A stretch of DNA of 64,000 nt from positions 115,466 to 179,465 of the forward strand of contig NZ_JNWV01000018.1 of the NCBI RefSeq assembly GCF_000716535.1, written 5' to 3'. This stretch comes from Streptomyces flaveolus. Lineage in GTDB: Bacteria; Actinomycetota; Actinomycetes; Streptomycetales; Streptomycetaceae. How positions within the stretch are numbered: the first letter of the stretch is position 1; every line of letters starts with the position of its first letter. Of this stretch, positions 15,883 to 28,243 are shown piece by piece. The position numbers and the translations under genes are program-made. The notes under the pieces were generated by a model. The model worked only from the letters and a program-made list of their open reading frames with translations, did no database searches and was not told the origin of the DNA.

Positions 15883-17313
15883 ATGGCACCACAGCGGTTC
15901 CACGAGCAGTTCCACCACATCCAGCGCTCCCTGCCGGACGTCCCCCTCACCATGGGGCCGGACGACTCCGGGTACTTCTACGAGAAGGGCGTCGTCCTCG
16001 TCCGGGACGGCGAGGAGGCGCGGTTCGTCGAGGACGCCGTGCGCACGCACTTCACCGAGACCCAGGGACTCGTCCCCGACCACGTGCGCCGCGTGGGCCC
16101 GCGGGCCGGCCGCACCGGCGTCACCCGCATCCGGGTCGGCGACCCGGCCGAGGGCGAGGACAGCGTGCCGCACGCCCTGCGCGCCGTGCGGGAGGCCGAG
16201 AACCGCCAGGGCCGCCGGCTGGCCGGCCGCAACCACGTGGTGCACATCGCGGGGAACGTCAACGCCTGCCCCGGCGACGAGCCGGTGCCCGTCCCGCGCA
16301 CCGAGACCGCCAACCCCGCACCCGCCGAGGGCAGTTACGACCCGGCCACCGCGGTCGGCGTCCTCGTGATCGACACCGGACTGGTGCACGACCACCGCTC
16401 CTACCCGCTGCTCGCCCACACCACGGGCGACGCCCAGCTCACCGAGACCGACGCCGACGGCGTGCTGCGCCAGTACGTCGGCCACGGCACGTTCATCGCC
16501 GGGGTCCTCGCGGCCGTCGCACCCAACACCGACATCACGGTGCGCGGCACCCTCAACGACGCCGGGGCCGTCCTGGAGTCGGAGTTCGGCGCCCTGCTCT
16601 TCGACGCGGTCGACCGGGGCGGCTGGCCGGACATCATCAGCCTCTCCGCGGGCACGCCCAGCGCGGACACCGACGGCCTGATCGGGCTGGACGCGTTCAT
16701 GGCGGAACTGCGCGAGCAGCGCACCCTGCTGGTGGCCGCCGCCGGCAACAACGGCAGCGACGTCCCGTTCTGGCCCGCCGCCTACGCCGGCCTGCCCGAG
16801 TACGCCGACTGCGTGCTGTCGGTCGGCGCCCTCCGCGCGGACGGCGCGTCCGGGGCCTGCTTCACCAACCACGGGCCCTGGGTGCGCGTCCACGCCCCCG
16901 GTGAGCGCCTCACCAGCGCCCTCACCGGCTTCACCGCGCCCGTGCCGTACACCTACCAGCACTCCACCTACGACGCCTGCCGGTTCGGCGACGCCGACTA
17001 CGCCTGCACCTGCCAGTACCCGCGCCACACCGGCGTGCTGAGCGAGGGCCGGGAGAGCACCGGCGCCAAGCCGGACCAGGTGATGTTCGACGGCCTCGCG
17101 CAGTGGAGCGGCACCTCCTTCGCCACCCCGGTGGCCGCGGGACTCGTCGCCGCGCGGATGACCGCGTACCGGGAACGCGACCCGCGCGCGGCCGGTGCCG
17201 GGCTGCTGGCGGCGGACGCGGAGCGGGCCGAGGTGCGCGGGGCGCTCGTCGCGGCGCTGCGCCCGCCGACCTGGCGTCCCGTCCCGGCCGTGATCCAGGC
17301 GCTGCCCGCATGA
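15883..17313 (+). CDS. S8 family (subtilisin-like) serine protease, cytoplasmic
   Basis: 476 aa subtilase with the full triad: Asp164 in LVIDTGLV, His201 in YVGHGTFIAGV and Ser412 in SGTSFATPVAAG. The oxyanion Asn lies in AAAGNNGS (about 289). No signal peptide or transmembrane segment is evident; residues 1-150 form a unique N-terminal region instead of a secretory prodomain. An insertion before the Ser (about 358-400) contains three Cys (Cys366, Cys375, Cys377). The start follows GAGGGGGAGG. Its stop is close to the sigma factor start (60 bases to GTG 17373, or a 4-base overlap if the upstream ATG 17310 is used), so the two are co-transcribed. Confidence 0.9.
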   Translation: MAPQRFHEQFHHIQRSLPDVPLTMGPDDSGYFYEKGVVLVRDGEEARFVEDAVRTHFTETQGLVPDHVRRVGPRAGRTGVTRIRVGDPAEGEDSVPHALRAVREAENRQGRRLAGRNHVVHIAGNVNACPGDEPVPVPRTETANPAPAEGSYDPATAVGVLVIDTGLVHDHRSYPLLAHTTGDAQLTETDADGVLRQYVGHGTFIAGVLAAVAPNTDITVRGTLNDAGAVLESEFGALLFDAVDRGGWPDIISLSAGTPSADTDGLIGLDAFMAELREQRTLLVAAAGNNGSDVPFWPAAYAGLPEYADCVLSVGALRADGASGACFTNHGPWVRVHAPGERLTSALTGFTAPVPYTYQHSTYDACRFGDADYACTCQYPRHTGVLSEGRESTGAKPDQVMFDGLAQWSGTSFATPVAAGLVAARMTAYRERDPRAAGAGLLAADAERAEVRGALVAALRPPTWRPVPAVIQALPA

Positions 17314-17372
17314 GGGCCGGAACCCTCCACTCCACGGCGTACGATGACAGGCCGTACACAAGGGGTGGAGCC

Positions 17373-17948
17373 GTGGACCGAACAGAGGTCGGCGCGTTGG
17401 TCCAGTCCGCCGTCGACGGGGACGCCGCGGCCTGGAAGGCGCTGGTGGAAGGGATGAGTCCGCTGGTGTGGTCGGTCGTGCGGGCACACCGGCTGTCGGA
17501 CGCCGACGGACACGAGGTCTACCAGACCACCTGGTTCCGCTTCGCCCAGCACCTGGGCCGCATCCGCGAGCCCGACAAGGCCGGTGCCTGGCTGGCCAGT
17601 ACGGCCCGGCACGAGTGCCTGAAGGTGCTCAAGGGCCTTGCGCGGCTCACCCTGACCGATGATCCACGGGTACTGGACCGGGCCAGCGAGGACCGGACGC
17701 CGGAAGAGACGCTGATCGATTCCGAGGAGGCGGCGGACCGGGCCGAGCGGGTCCGCCGCCTGTGGCAGGAGCTGGACGGACTGGGCGAGCGCTGCCGGCA
17801 GTTGCTGCGCGTGCTGATGGCCTCGCCGCCGCCCAGCTACGGGGAGATCTCGGCCGCCCTCGGCATCGCGGTCGGCAGCATCGGCCCGCTCCGCCAGCGC
17901 TGTCTGCGCCGGCTGCGGGCCCGGATGGACGCGCGGGGTGCGGTGTGA
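17373..17948 (+). CDS. Sigma-70 family (ECF-like) RNA polymerase sigma factor
   Basis: 191 aa sigma factor with region 2 (VYQTTWFRFAQHLGRI, then AGAWLASTARHECLKVLKG; about 50-92) and region 4 (SYGEISAALGIAVGSIGPLR, about 158-177). The chosen GTG at 17373 follows GTGGAG. An in-frame ATG at 17310 overlapping the protease stop would add 21 residues. It overlaps the next small gene (GTGA at 17945-17948). There is no classical zinc-containing anti-sigma gene nearby. The adjacent small protein and the two proteases are the obvious candidates for control of its activity. Confidence 0.88.
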   Translation: MDRTEVGALVQSAVDGDAAAWKALVEGMSPLVWSVVRAHRLSDADGHEVYQTTWFRFAQHLGRIREPDKAGAWLASTARHECLKVLKGLARLTLTDDPRVLDRASEDRTPEETLIDSEEAADRAERVRRLWQELDGLGERCRQLLRVLMASPPPSYGEISAALGIAVGSIGPLRQRCLRRLRARMDARGAV

Positions 17949-18409
17949 ACGGCGACGACGAGAGGCCCGAGGAGTTCGCGGACGGGCTGCTGGAGGAGGA
18001 GCTGCGCCAGGCGGCCGCCGTCCTGGACCCGGTCCCCGCCGAGCTGGTGCAGGCGGCGCTGGACGCGTTCGCGCTGCACGACCTGGACGCCCGGCTCGCC
18101 GAGCTGACCTTCGACTCGCTCGTGGACGCGCTGCCCGTCAGGGGGGTCACGGACGCGCCGCGCATGCTGACGTTCCGCGCGGGCGAGGTGACCGTCGACG
18201 TGGAGGTCACCGACGACGGGCTGATCGGCCAGGTGCTGCCGCCGCAGTCCGCGCGGATCGAGGTGCTCGGCGGCCCGCAGACCGCCCGCGCCCCGCTCAC
18301 CGCGGACCCCCTCGGCCGGTTCACCAGCACCACCCCGCCGTCCGGCCCCTTCGCCCTGCGCCTGCGCACCGGCGCGGAGGTGATCGTCACGGAGTGGCTC
18401 CGGGCCTGA
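17945..18409 (+). CDS. Small acidic protein, partner of the sigma factor
   Basis: 154 aa protein, translationally coupled to the sigma factor (4-base overlap). An acidic helical N-terminus is followed by FALHDLDARLAELTFDSLVD and then an all-beta C-terminal half with alternating hydrophobic residues (about 75-154, e.g. EVTVDVEVTDDGLIGQVLPP), resembling a carboxypeptidase-regulatory-like or Ig-like sandwich. No transmembrane helix or zinc motif is seen. Its coupling suggests a modulator (possibly anti-sigma) or protease substrate; I do not recognise a named family. Confidence 0.7.
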   Translation: MNGDDERPEEFADGLLEEELRQAAAVLDPVPAELVQAALDAFALHDLDARLAELTFDSLVDALPVRGVTDAPRMLTFRAGEVTVDVEVTDDGLIGQVLPPQSARIEVLGGPQTARAPLTADPLGRFTSTTPPSGPFALRLRTGAEVIVTEWLRA

Positions 18410-18605
18410 ACGAAACGGCTCGGACGGAGAATCGGGGACCGTGCCGGACCCGACGCGACAGGGAGCCGGACCGTGCCCCCGCGGGTCGGCCGGGAGCCGG
18501 GTGGGGTGTGCCAGGGCGCCGGGCCGTGTGCCGGGTGAGGGGCTGGGCGGGGGTGCGCGGGATAGGAGAGCCGCATGCCCGGCCGGGGCCAAGCGAGGCG
18601 TGCCG

Positions 18606-18641
18606 GGCCGATCTCGCGGTGCGCGTACCGCGAGATCGGCC
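18606..18641. terminator. Bidirectional terminator hairpin
   Basis: A perfect 15-base inverted repeat (18606-18620 with 18627-18641, loop 6 bases) lies in the 473-base gap between the sigma partner gene (+) and the convergent amidohydrolase gene (-). The rest of this gap holds no gene that I can support. Confidence 0.6.
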
Positions 18642-18882
18642 GCTTGGTGCGGTGTGACCGCGGGCTTGCCGGTGCCGGGGCGCCCTCTGCGACCAGCACG
18701 CCCCGGCGGGGAGCCCTGTCGGGCCGGGGCTGGGTGAGCGGGCGTCGTACCGGTGAACCTGGTCAGCGGCTCGCGGTGCTCGCTCGGCAGACCGGACGCG
18801 TGGTGCAGGGTGACCGCGCGTTGTGCCGGTGCCCTCTTCCAGCACCGGCATCCCTCGGTGGTCCGCCGCACCGGCCGGACGG

Positions 18883-19674
18883 CTACACCGCGTCGACGAG
18901 CGTCGCCAGCGCGGTGGCGAGGTGGTCCAGGCCCGCACCGGCGGGGCCGCCCGGCTCCGTCATGTACGTGTCCCGCCGGATCTCCACCATCAGCGCGCCG
19001 ACCCGGACGTCCTTGCCGTAGAACTCCAGTGGGACGTACGTCCCGGCGAACGGGCTGTCCAGGCCCGTCCCGCCGCAGTCGGCGAACGCCTTGCGGGCGG
19101 CCTCGGTCAGTTCCGGCCCGGTGTGGAAGGCGTCCGTGCCCAGGCACACCGGAGGGCGCGGTCCGCTGCCGTGCAGCTCGTACGGGAGCGGCTCGGCCGG
19201 ATACGAGTGCACGTCGATGATCACCGCGCGCCCGGTCGCGGCCAGCCGGCCGGCCACCGCCTCCGTCATGGCCGCCGCGTACGGCCGGAACCAGCGGGCG
19301 AGCAGCGGTTCGGGGTCGGTGTCCGCGGGCCGCAGCTCATCCCGGTGCGTGGTCCGCGTGTACACGGCGCCCATGCCCACGGCGAGCATCTCCTCCCGCT
19401 CGTCCGGGAACCGCTCCGGGTCCACCACCAGCCGCGACAGCCGGTTCACGAACCGCCAGGGCCGGAGCCCGGCGAGCGCGGCGGCCCGCTCGGCGATCTC
19501 GGCGGTGTGCGCGTCCGTGATGTGGTCCAGCTCCCGCTCCAGCTCGGCGTCGTCCAGCACGATGCCGGCGCGTACGTCCTGCGGTATCGCCCGCGACGAG
19601 TGCGGCACATGCAGCAGCACCGGCGACTCGGCGGCACCGGGGAGGAGTTCGAACGAGGGGGCGGTCTGGGACAC
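18883..19674 (-). CDS. N-formylglutamate amidohydrolase family protein
   Basis: 263 aa protein of the HutG/FGase family. Typical elements are LLHVPHSSRAIP near the N-terminus, RFVNRLSRLVVDPERF in the middle, IIDVHSYPAEPLPYE with the metal-binding Asp/His, and GALMVEIRRDTYM near the end. These enzymes hydrolyse N-formylglutamate or related acyl-amino acids. The start is chosen as GTG 19674 because AGGAG lies seven bases before it; a longer frame to 19734 lacks such support. It is not next to other histidine-degradation genes, so a stand-alone deformylase or related function is possible. Confidence 0.8.
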   Translation of the reverse strand: MSQTAPSFELLPGAAESPVLLHVPHSSRAIPQDVRAGIVLDDAELERELDHITDAHTAEIAERAAALAGLRPWRFVNRLSRLVVDPERFPDEREEMLAVGMGAVYTRTTHRDELRPADTDPEPLLARWFRPYAAAMTEAVAGRLAATGRAVIIDVHSYPAEPLPYELHGSGPRPPVCLGTDAFHTGPELTEAARKAFADCGGTGLDSPFAGTYVPLEFYGKDVRVGALMVEIRRDTYMTEPGGPAGAGLDHLATALATLVDAV

Positions 19675-19752
19675 CGGCTGCTCCTGAGGTGTGTCGGGGG
19701 AGTACCCGATCAAGGTGCCATACGGCACTGACAACGGCCCCCGCCCCGCATG

Positions 19753-19793
19753 CCTCCGCCCCCGGCCGGGGGTTTCCCGGCCGGGGGCGGAGG
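19753..19793 (-). terminator. Terminator hairpin of the isocitrate dehydrogenase gene
   Basis: A perfect 18-base inverted repeat (19753-19770 with 19776-19793) and a 5-base loop lie 56 bases downstream of the isocitrate dehydrogenase stop on the minus strand. This is one of the strongest hairpins in the window. Confidence 0.75.
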
Positions 19794-19848
19794 GCGCGTC
19801 ACCTCCGCGGCGAGGGCGCCGCGGGCACCGGTTCAGGCGCCGCGGGCA

Positions 19849-22537
<2,689 letters not shown>

Positions 22538-22578
22538 GCTGCTTCGAGCATACGTGCCGGTCAGGAGGTGCGGCCGGG

Positions 22579-23670
22579 CTACTCCGCGGCCTGTGATCCC
22601 GACACCGCGCCCTCCCCGCTGCGCTGCTGCGGGATCACCGCGGAGCCCTGCTGGAGGGAGACCGTGCGGGCCGGGGCCGGGATGCGGATGCCCTCCTCGC
22701 GGTAGCGGCGGTGCAGGCGCTTGATGAACTCGTGCTTGATCCGGTACTGGTCGCTGAACTCGCCCACGCCGAGGATCACCGTGAAGCCGATCCGGGAGTC
22801 GCCGAAGGTGTGGAAGCGGATGGCGGGCTCGTGCTCCGGTACGGCGCCCGTGACCTCCGTCATGACCTCCGCGACCACCTCCGCGGTCACCCGCTCGACG
22901 TGCTCCAGGTCGGAGTCGTAGCCCACCCCTACCTGCACCAGCACGGTCAGCTCCTGCTCGGGCCGCGTGTAGTTTGTCATGTTGGCCTTGGCGAGCTGGC
23001 CGTTGGGGATGACCACCAGGTTGTTGGAGAGCTGGCGGACCGTCGTCTGGCGCCAGTTGATGTCCACGACGTACCCCTCCTCGCCGCTGCTCAGCCGGAT
23101 GTAGTCGCCCGGCTGGACGGTCTTGGAGGCGAGGATGTGGATGCCCGCGAAGAGGTTGGCGAGCGTGTCCTGGAGCGCCAGGGCGACCGCCAGGCCGCCG
23201 ACGCCCAGGGCGGTGAGCAGCGGCGCTATGGAGATGCCCAGGGTCTGCAGGACGACCAGGAAGCCGATCGCCAGGACCAGGACGCGGGTGATGTTGACGA
23301 AGATGGTCGCCGAGCCCGCGACCCCGGAGCGGGACTGGGTCACCGAACGGACCAGGCCGGCGATCACCCGGGCCGCGGAGAACGTCACCATGATGATCAG
23401 CCAGACCTGGAGCGCCTGGTTCACGTGGTGCTGGACGGTCCGGGTGAGCGGCAGGACGGCCGCTGCCGCCGCCGCGCCGCCCGCGATCGCCGCCCAGGGC
23501 ACGACCGAGCGCAGCGCGTCCACGATGACGTCGTCGCCGCTCCAGCGGGTCCGCTTGGCGTGCTTCGCGAGCCAGCGCAGCAGGGTGCGCGACATGAAGG
23601 CGAGCAGCAGGCCCGCCCCCAGGGCGATGCCGGCGAGGACGAGGTCGTCCAGGGTCAGCGCGCGGTTCAC
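22579..23670 (-). CDS. Small-conductance mechanosensitive channel (MscS family)
   Basis: 363 aa membrane protein. Four hydrophobic segments are visible at about residues 8-30, 55-80, 88-105 and 125-150. They are followed by the MscS pore/beta domain: GVGGLAVALALQDTLANLFA, then GIHILASKTVQPGDYIRL, and VVIPNGQLAKANMTNYTRPE. The C-terminal cytoplasmic domain ends in a short tail. It would release solutes on hypo-osmotic shock. The family's Gly/Ala packing along the pore helix is kept. Confidence 0.92.
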   Translation of the reverse strand: MNRALTLDDLVLAGIALGAGLLLAFMSRTLLRWLAKHAKRTRWSGDDVIVDALRSVVPWAAIAGGAAAAAAVLPLTRTVQHHVNQALQVWLIIMVTFSAARVIAGLVRSVTQSRSGVAGSATIFVNITRVLVLAIGFLVVLQTLGISIAPLLTALGVGGLAVALALQDTLANLFAGIHILASKTVQPGDYIRLSSGEEGYVVDINWRQTTVRQLSNNLVVIPNGQLAKANMTNYTRPEQELTVLVQVGVGYDSDLEHVERVTAEVVAEVMTEVTGAVPEHEPAIRFHTFGDSRIGFTVILGVGEFSDQYRIKHEFIKRLHRRYREEGIRIPAPARTVSLQQGSAVIPQQRSGEGAVSGSQAAE

Positions 23671-23760
23671 CGGTCACCTCCGGGGCGTGCGGCCGCTGCG
23701 GAGAGCCGTTTGTGAAGTCTCGTCACGTTGTCACCTGCTCGATGTCCGGGATGTGCGACC

Positions 23761-23792
23761 GCGCCGGCCGGAGGAACTCCGGTGACCGGCGC
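23761..23792 (-). terminator. Terminator hairpin downstream of the APC permease
   Basis: Inverted repeat GCGCCGG/CCGGCGC (23761-23767 with 23786-23792) continues as CCGGAG/CTCCGG (23768-23773 with 23777-23782) with a 3-base bulge and a 3-base loop. It lies 68 bases past the APC permease stop. Confidence 0.55.
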
Positions 23793-23859
23793 GCTCGTTC
23801 ATCCTGCCGTATCCGGCACGCCGGTCCGTACCGGGACCGGCGCTCTTCGGGCAGCCGGC

Positions 23860-25398
23860 TCAGACGATGCCCTCCGCGAGTTCCGCCTGGTCGCGGTCGC
23901 TGCCGTACGCGGCGGTGGTGGGGGTGCCGTACGACCGGCGGGCGACGTACCACCAGACGCTGGCGAGGACGAGGACCGCGGCGAGGGCGACGGAGGCGTA
24001 GTTCATGGTGTCGACCGTGACCGGGGACGCCTGCGGCAGGCAGAACAGGACCGTCACGCACGCCACCCACACGACGGCGATCCAGCCGACCGGCTTGCTC
24101 CAGCGGCCCAGTCGCCACGGACCCGGCTGGAAACGGTCGCCCGCGCGCAGCCGCAGGAAGACGGGGATGGCGTAGGCCGGGGTGATGCCGATGACGTTGA
24201 TCGCGGTCACCGCGTTGTAGGCGGTCGCCGAGTACAGCGACGGCAGGGCGAGGACGCAGGCGACGACGACGGACAGCCAGACGGCGGCCACCGGCGTCTG
24301 GGTGCGGCCGCTGACCTTGCGCCACAGGTGCGAGCCGGGCAGCGCGCCGTCCCGGCTGAACGCGAACACCATCCGGCTGGCCGCGGCGACCTCGGCGTTG
24401 CCGCAGAAGAGCTGGGCGACGACGACCACGAGGAGCAGGGCGCTCGCGCCGTCGGTGCCGAGACCGTCCAGCAGGATCTGGGCGGGTGGCACGCCGGTGT
24501 CGGTGGTGCGGGTGGCGTCGTAGTCCTGGATGGCGAAGGTGAGACCGGCGAGCAGCACGAAACCGGCCAGCCAGGAGACCCAGATGGCGCGGACGATGCC
24601 GCGGGAGGCGGCCACCGAGGCGTGCGAGGTCTCCTCCGACAGGTGGGCGGAGGCGTCGTACCCGGAGAAGGTGTACTGCGCGAGGAGCAGACCGATCGCC
24701 GCCACGTACAGCGGGTTCTCCCAGCCGGTCTCGTTGGCGAACTTCGTGAACACGAAGGAGGCGGACCGGTGGTGGTCGGGGACGATCACCAGCGCGCCGA
24801 CGATCAGCGCCACGCCCGCCAGGTGCCACCACACGCTGACCGAGTTGAGCAGGCTGACCAGGCGCACGCCGAACAGGTTCAGCACCGCGTGCAGCAGCAG
24901 GATGGCGCAGAAGATCAGCATCGTCCTGCCGGGCGTCGGCTCGAAGCCCCACTGGAGGTTGGCGAACGCGCCGGTGAACAGGGCGGCACCGTAGTCGATG
25001 CCGGCGATGGCGCCGAGCAGGCCGAGCAGGTTCAGCCAGCCGGTGTACCAGCCCCAGCGCCGGCCGCCGAGCCGGTCGGCCATGTAGTACAGGGCGCCGG
25101 AGGTCGGGTAGGCGCTGGTGACCTCGGCGAGGGCGAGACCGACGCACAGCACGAACAGGCCGACGCCCGCCCAGCCCCAGAGCATCACGGCCGGCCCGCC
25201 GGTGTTCAGGCCGAAGCCGTACAGGGTCATGCAGCCGGACAGGATGGAGATCACCGAGAAGCTGATCGCGAAGTTGCCGAAGCCGCCCATGCGGCGGGCC
25301 AGCACTGGCCGGTAGCCGAGTTCGCGCAGCCGCTGCTCCTCGTCCTGCTGCGGCAGACCGGGGGAGGGGGCGGGCGAGGAATCGGGGGTGGGGGACAC
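23860..25398 (-). CDS. APC family amino acid permease (GABA/amino acid transporter)
   Basis: 512 aa transporter with about 12 hydrophobic helices. The first helices carry GGFGNFAISFSVISILSGCM and the TM3 region AEVTSAYPTSGALYYMADRL, typical of the GabP/BAT1-like (UGA4) branch of amino acid-polyamine-organocation permeases. The SGYDASAHLSEET stretch in the sixth helix region is also diagnostic. The GTG start at 25398 has an excellent AGGAGGT ribosome site. Proton-coupled uptake of GABA, choline or another amino compound is expected; the substrate cannot be read from the sequence. No catabolic gene is adjacent. Confidence 0.92.
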   Translation of the reverse strand: MSPTPDSSPAPSPGLPQQDEEQRLRELGYRPVLARRMGGFGNFAISFSVISILSGCMTLYGFGLNTGGPAVMLWGWAGVGLFVLCVGLALAEVTSAYPTSGALYYMADRLGGRRWGWYTGWLNLLGLLGAIAGIDYGAALFTGAFANLQWGFEPTPGRTMLIFCAILLLHAVLNLFGVRLVSLLNSVSVWWHLAGVALIVGALVIVPDHHRSASFVFTKFANETGWENPLYVAAIGLLLAQYTFSGYDASAHLSEETSHASVAASRGIVRAIWVSWLAGFVLLAGLTFAIQDYDATRTTDTGVPPAQILLDGLGTDGASALLLVVVVAQLFCGNAEVAAASRMVFAFSRDGALPGSHLWRKVSGRTQTPVAAVWLSVVVACVLALPSLYSATAYNAVTAINVIGITPAYAIPVFLRLRAGDRFQPGPWRLGRWSKPVGWIAVVWVACVTVLFCLPQASPVTVDTMNYASVALAAVLVLASVWWYVARRSYGTPTTAAYGSDRDQAELAEGIV

Positions 25399-25524
25399 GC
25401 GGGGACCTCCTGGATCAACGGTTGTCGGACGGGCACGTGCAACGGGGTCGTTCAGGGGGCGGTGCGGGGGGTCTCGCGGCGGTGCGGAGAAGGGGTGTTC
25501 GGGCGCGGTGTGCGGGCGCGGTGG

Positions 25525-26511
25525 TCAGGGGCCGGAGCCCTCCGCCGCGGCCCGGCAGCGGTCCCGGGCCTGTACGAAGACCTCCACGGCGCGGCCCCGG
25601 TCCGGGGTGCGGTACATCCAGGGCGGCGGTGTGAAGTACGGGCCGATCGCCTCGAACACCCGCGCCGCTTCCGGGAACTGCAGGGAGCCCCACAGCGCGT
25701 GGGCCAGATGGTTGAGGTCCGGCAGCGCGCGCTCGGCGGGCTCCGTCCGCTCGAACCAGGAGTGCAGCGCGCGGCGCGCCTCGCGGGCCGCCTCCTCCAC
25801 CACCCAGTGCAGATCCAGCGCCGCGTCGTGCCCGCTGTCCCGGCGGTAGCGCTCGACCCGGACGTACAGCGGCAGCAGGTGCAGCGCGGAGCCGGGCGGG
25901 GCCTGGCCGGCCGCCCACTGCGCGTACCCGGCGGCCTCCGCGAGCCGCCCCGAACCGCCCCGCGCGTACAGGAACTGGAGCATCCGGTGGTGGGCCTCAC
26001 GGTTGAACGGGTCGCGTTCGCCGGCCTCGGCCAGCAGCCCCCAGGGGCCCGGCGGCAGCATCGGCTCGGGCGCGGCGGCCCGGTGCTCCTCCCAGCGCTG
26101 CTCCGGGTCGAGCTGGGCCAGCGCCAGCAGGCACACCCAGGGCACCGGGTCCCGCGGGGCGGCCACGGTCGCCGACTGGGCGGCGTCCCACGCCTCGATC
26201 CACAACTCATGGGTACGGCGGTGTCGTTCCCGCCGGGCCCGCAGCGCGCGCTCGACCCCGACCCGGGCGTGCATCACCACCGCGTGCGCGCTGTCCGGCT
26301 CCTCGGTGAGCCAGGCCCGCACCACGTCGGTGCCGGCCGCGGCCGCCGCCAGCACCTGGGTGCGCCGGGTCCACCGCGACCACCGCGTGGTCTCCGCGAG
26401 CAGGGTGCGCATGGCCATCCAGCGGCCGGTGCGCAGGTCCTGGAGCGCGGCGCGCAGCGCGTGGTCGGGGCCGGCGGGGTCGTAGGAGGGGCGGGCCCCG
26501 TCTCTGGCCAT
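25525..26511 (-). CDS. Hypothetical protein, helical (TPR-like)
   Basis: 328 aa if started at the ATG at 26511; the frame stays open upstream to 26655 but that part runs into a promoter-like region. The protein is rich in Ala, Arg and Trp and is predicted to be all-helical, with repeats resembling TPR/SEL1 units (e.g. WVCLLALAQLDPEQRWEEHR and REAHHRMLQFLYARGG). No catalytic motif, signal peptide or membrane segment is seen. Similar proteins of unknown function are common in Streptomyces. It is divergent from the polyol kinase operon. Confidence 0.7.
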   Translation of the reverse strand: MARDGARPSYDPAGPDHALRAALQDLRTGRWMAMRTLLAETTRWSRWTRRTQVLAAAAAGTDVVRAWLTEEPDSAHAVVMHARVGVERALRARRERHRRTHELWIEAWDAAQSATVAAPRDPVPWVCLLALAQLDPEQRWEEHRAAAPEPMLPPGPWGLLAEAGERDPFNREAHHRMLQFLYARGGSGRLAEAAGYAQWAAGQAPPGSALHLLPLYVRVERYRRDSGHDAALDLHWVVEEAAREARRALHSWFERTEPAERALPDLNHLAHALWGSLQFPEAARVFEAIGPYFTPPPWMYRTPDRGRAVEVFVQARDRCRAAAEGSGP

Positions 26512-26645
26512 CAGCCGTCGGCCCCCGGCCACGGGCGCTCGGGCGAGGTGGCGGGGTGACGTCGCAACAGCCCTCCCCTGGGCGGTGATGAAGATGTCTC
26601 GAGGTGGTCGGCGGTCACTATAGAGGCGTGGGTCCCGCCGTACCA

Positions 26646-26663
26646 TTGTTGCCAAGTCAACAA
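26646..26663. promoter_or_regulatory. Palindrome, candidate operator of the polyol operon
   Basis: TTGTTG (26646-26651) and CAACAA (26658-26663) form a 6+6 inverted repeat with a 6-base spacer, in the 301-base gap between the divergent hypothetical gene and the FGGY kinase. This AT-rich island in GC-rich DNA could be bound by a GylR/IclR- or LacI-type regulator. No regulator gene is adjacent. Confidence 0.4.
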
Positions 26664-26812
26664 CGGGTAGGGCGAGTTGACCGATGCGGGAAGACCTTGA
26701 CTCGGGGCCCGCGGCGGCGGCAGGCTGGCGCGGTGATCTTCAGGGCCGGAGTCGAGGACGCGGGACGGACGCGGGCGCGGGGCGCTCGGCCCGCTCGCGC
26801 GGAGGAGACGCG

Positions 26813-28239
<1,427 letters not shown>

Positions 28240-28243
<4 letters not shown>

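Noticed and set aside
18410..18882. Possible small genes in the 473-base gap after the sigma partner gene
   Set aside because: The open frames are Arg/Gly-rich with no ribosome site or recognisable motif; only the 15-base hairpin is supported.
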